The translations under genes were made by a program, and so were the position numbers. Below, piece after piece: positions 35,491-37,183 of a DNA stretch of 37,183 nucleotides. Below the pieces are notes generated by a model. The model saw only the letters and a list, made by a program, of their open reading frames with translations. It was not told where the DNA came from and searched no databases. The stretch comes from Rheinheimera sp. (GTDB taxonomy: Bacteria; Pseudomonadota; Gammaproteobacteria; Enterobacterales; Alteromonadaceae). The stretch covers positions 1 through 37,183 of the forward strand of contig NZ_JAVBXS010000039.1 of assembly GCF_030824435.1 (NCBI RefSeq), in the 5' to 3' direction. Positions within the stretch are counted from its first letter, which is position 1. The number at the start of each line of letters is the position of its first letter.

Positions 35491-37183
35491 CTAATCCGCC
35501 CTTTTATTTTTGACTTTAGCGCGGTTTTCTTCACATAAACCTATCAAAGGCAATTGACGCAGCACTTTCATCTGTGGGTCTACCAGCAGTTGATCTGTGC
35601 TTTTGAGCGCAACAGTGACAGCACCTTTGCCAAAATCCAGCAACTGGGTTTTACCATTGATGCTGATTTCAATCGGCATAGGGAACCGTTTTTTATTGGC
35701 TGTTAACCAGCTGAAAGTCACTGAATCGCCATTCTGTTGTTGTTTCAGCTCAGGCAAAGCCGCTTCATATAAATACACGTCAAATAACCACTGATAATCC
35801 CGGCCTGTGATACGGTTGACGATGGCGATAAATTCCTGAGTATTGCGATACCTGGGTGTAATCGGGTATTGCAGATTTGCTGTGTCGGCCGTGCCATACA
35901 GCAGCTCGCGGGTGGCTTGCCAAAAAGCTTCTTCACCAATCAAATTGCGTAAGGTATGTAAAGTCCAGCCGCCTTTGCCGTAAATATCCGGGTTAAAGGC
36001 CTGATCTGAAGTCACCACACCGCTGCGCACTATAGGGTCGCAGTTTTGTAACCCCAGATAAGACTTATACATCTGGTAGTGATAAGCACTGATACCCAGT
36101 TTATCCAGCGCATAAGCAGGTTGCATATACAGGCCAAAACCTTCATGTAACCAGGCGTCGTTCAGTTTTTCATGTGTCATCAGGTTGCCAAACCACTCGT
36201 GCGCCAACTCGTGATGCAATAGCCAGTCAAAACCATATTCGTCCCGTTTATAACCTTTGCCATAAGCGTTGACGGTTTGGTGTTCCATGCCCAAATGTGG
36301 AGTTTCCACCACACCCATTTTTTGATCGCCCCATGGATAAGGCCCTAACACCCGCTCATAAAATGCCAGCTGACCCCGCACATCATCTTTGATCAGCGTT
36401 TTGGCTTTATCGACATTTTCCGTCAGCGCCCAAAACTCTATAGGCACAGTGGCACCGTTAATGCTTTGATAAGTTTCAGAAATGCGGCTGTAAGGGCCAA
36501 TATTCAGCGCAATATTGTAGTCACTGGCCGGTACTGTTAATAACCAGTCGAACCTTTGTTTATTGCCTGGCACTTCAGCTATTTTTTGTAAAACACCATT
36601 GGTGACTGCACTTAAACCTTTGGGCACCGTCAGTTTTATCTGCATCCGGTCGGCTTTGTCGCTGAAATGGTCTTTACATGGCCAGAATAAATCACAACCT
36701 TCGCCCTGCACCGCAGTGGCAATAAAATGCTCGCCTTTGGCAGTTTTGCTCCATACCGAACCACCGGCCCAGGGGGCGTTTTTCGCCACATGCGGTTTAC
36801 CGCTGTAATACACTGCTACTTTTGCTGTGCTGCCTGAGGGCTGTTCGGCACCAAGTTCAATAGTAAGTACCCCGCCCAAGCGTTGGTATTGCGCTGTTTT
36901 ACCGTTTACCTCAATCTTGCTGATGTCAAAACGGCTGTCGAGTTTGAGCTCCACCTGATCGCTGGGCGCGACCAACACAAATTCAGTTTCACCCCTACCT
37001 GCAATTTTTTGCTCGTCCGGAAATATTTCTAAATCAAGAGCATAACTTTTCACATCGGCTTTTTGCGCCACTTGCGATAACGGCTGGCCGGTGTTGCCAA
37101 TCACCGGATCAAGCGGCGTGGTGCTACAACCAAACAGTGCCAGCGAAATAAGGCTCAGGCCAAAACCGGTTTTTTTCTTAAGC
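35491..37183 (-). CDS. M1-family metallopeptidase lipoprotein (start outside window)
   Basis: The frame stays open to the window edge. An internal GTG at 37104 could be taken as the start, but the 26 codons upstream of it encode a lipoprotein signal (KKKTGFGLSLISLALFGC, then STTP). The true start must therefore lie a few codons beyond the edge. The zinc site HELAHEWFGN is encoded near 36213-36184, with the third ligand Glu in LHEGF about 19 residues later. The exopeptidase-type motif reads GMEHQ. An N-terminal beta domain (about 200 residues) precedes the catalytic part and a short C-terminal part follows; the long M1 helical domain IV is absent. It is probably a periplasmic or outer-membrane-attached aminopeptidase. 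Confidence 0.88.
   Translation of the reverse strand, partial: LKKKTGFGLSLISLALFGCSTTPLDPVIGNTGQPLSQVAQKADVKSYALDLEIFPDEQKIAGRGETEFVLVAPSDQVELKLDSRFDISKIEVNGKTAQYQRLGGVLTIELGAEQPSGSTAKVAVYYSGKPHVAKNAPWAGGSVWSKTAKGEHFIATAVQGEGCDLFWPCKDHFSDKADRMQIKLTVPKGLSAVTNGVLQKIAEVPGNKQRFDWLLTVPASDYNIALNIGPYSRISETYQSINGATVPIEFWALTENVDKAKTLIKDDVRGQLAFYERVLGPYPWGDQKMGVVETPHLGMEHQTVNAYGKGYKRDEYGFDWLLHHELAHEWFGNLMTHEKLNDAWLHEGFGLYMQPAYALDKLGISAYHYQMYKSYLGLQNCDPIVRSGVVTSDQAFNPDIYGKGGWTLHTLRNLIGEEAFWQATRELLYGTADTANLQYPITPRYRNTQEFIAIVNRITGRDYQWLFDVYLYEAALPELKQQQNGDSVTFSWLTANKKRFPMPIEISINGKTQLLDFGKGAVTVALKSTDQLLVDPQMKVLRQLPLIGLCEENRAKVKNKRAD

Overview
The window reads as a chromosomal segment of a gammaproteobacterium. 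Gene order and protein style fit the Alteromonadales/Chromatiaceae side, and a Rheinheimera-like organism is my best guess; this is inference from the sequence, not a database match. Evidence for a Gram-negative cell is lpxC, a DAP-type MurE, an RND pump, lipoproteins and a GlyGly-CTERM exoprotease.

Region 1 (1-18,150) is a division and cell wall (dcw) cluster on the minus strand. In transcription order it is mraZ, rsmH, ftsL, ftsI, murE, murF, mraY, murD, ftsW, murG, murC, ftsQ, ftsA, ftsZ, then lpxC with its own promoter. Genes from mraZ to ftsA mostly overlap by 4-11 bases or are separated by a few dozen at most. The exception is a 201-base ftsA-ftsZ gap filled by a long imperfect palindrome. 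ddlB is absent from its usual place between murC and ftsQ. Downstream, a convergent dciA (DUF721) gene faces lpxC across a bidirectional terminator, and a divergent M23 peptidase gene runs off the left edge.

Region 2 (18,053-22,028) starts with a 694-base control region: the mraZ promoter, a phased MraZ operator, an unusually dense set of GATC sites, and a Fur-box/promoter pointing right. The rightward genes encode a membrane-anchored flavin/2Fe-2S reductase, a chemoreceptor whose only sensor is a histidine-rich six-helix membrane domain, and a small membrane thioredoxin-like protein with CPC and CRC motifs. They look like an iron/redox-responsive group.

Region 3 (22,091-31,400) holds a minus-strand RND efflux operon (permease first, adaptor second) and a divergent 1524-residue secreted subtilase. 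The subtilase has six exact-length 49-residue calcium-binding repeats and a GlyGly-CTERM tail.

Region 4 (31,326-37,183) holds RNase P RNA (rnpB). Upstream of it lies a three-gene operon: an unknown anchored protein, a LytS-type histidine kinase and a LytTR response regulator. A small unknown exported protein and an M1 metallopeptidase lipoprotein, cut by the right edge, follow. No insertion sequence, prophage, CRISPR array or tRNA was seen. I find no clear new multi-gene system; the best leads are the three-gene sensor operon, the Fur-linked redox/chemoreceptor group and the ftsA-ftsZ palindrome.
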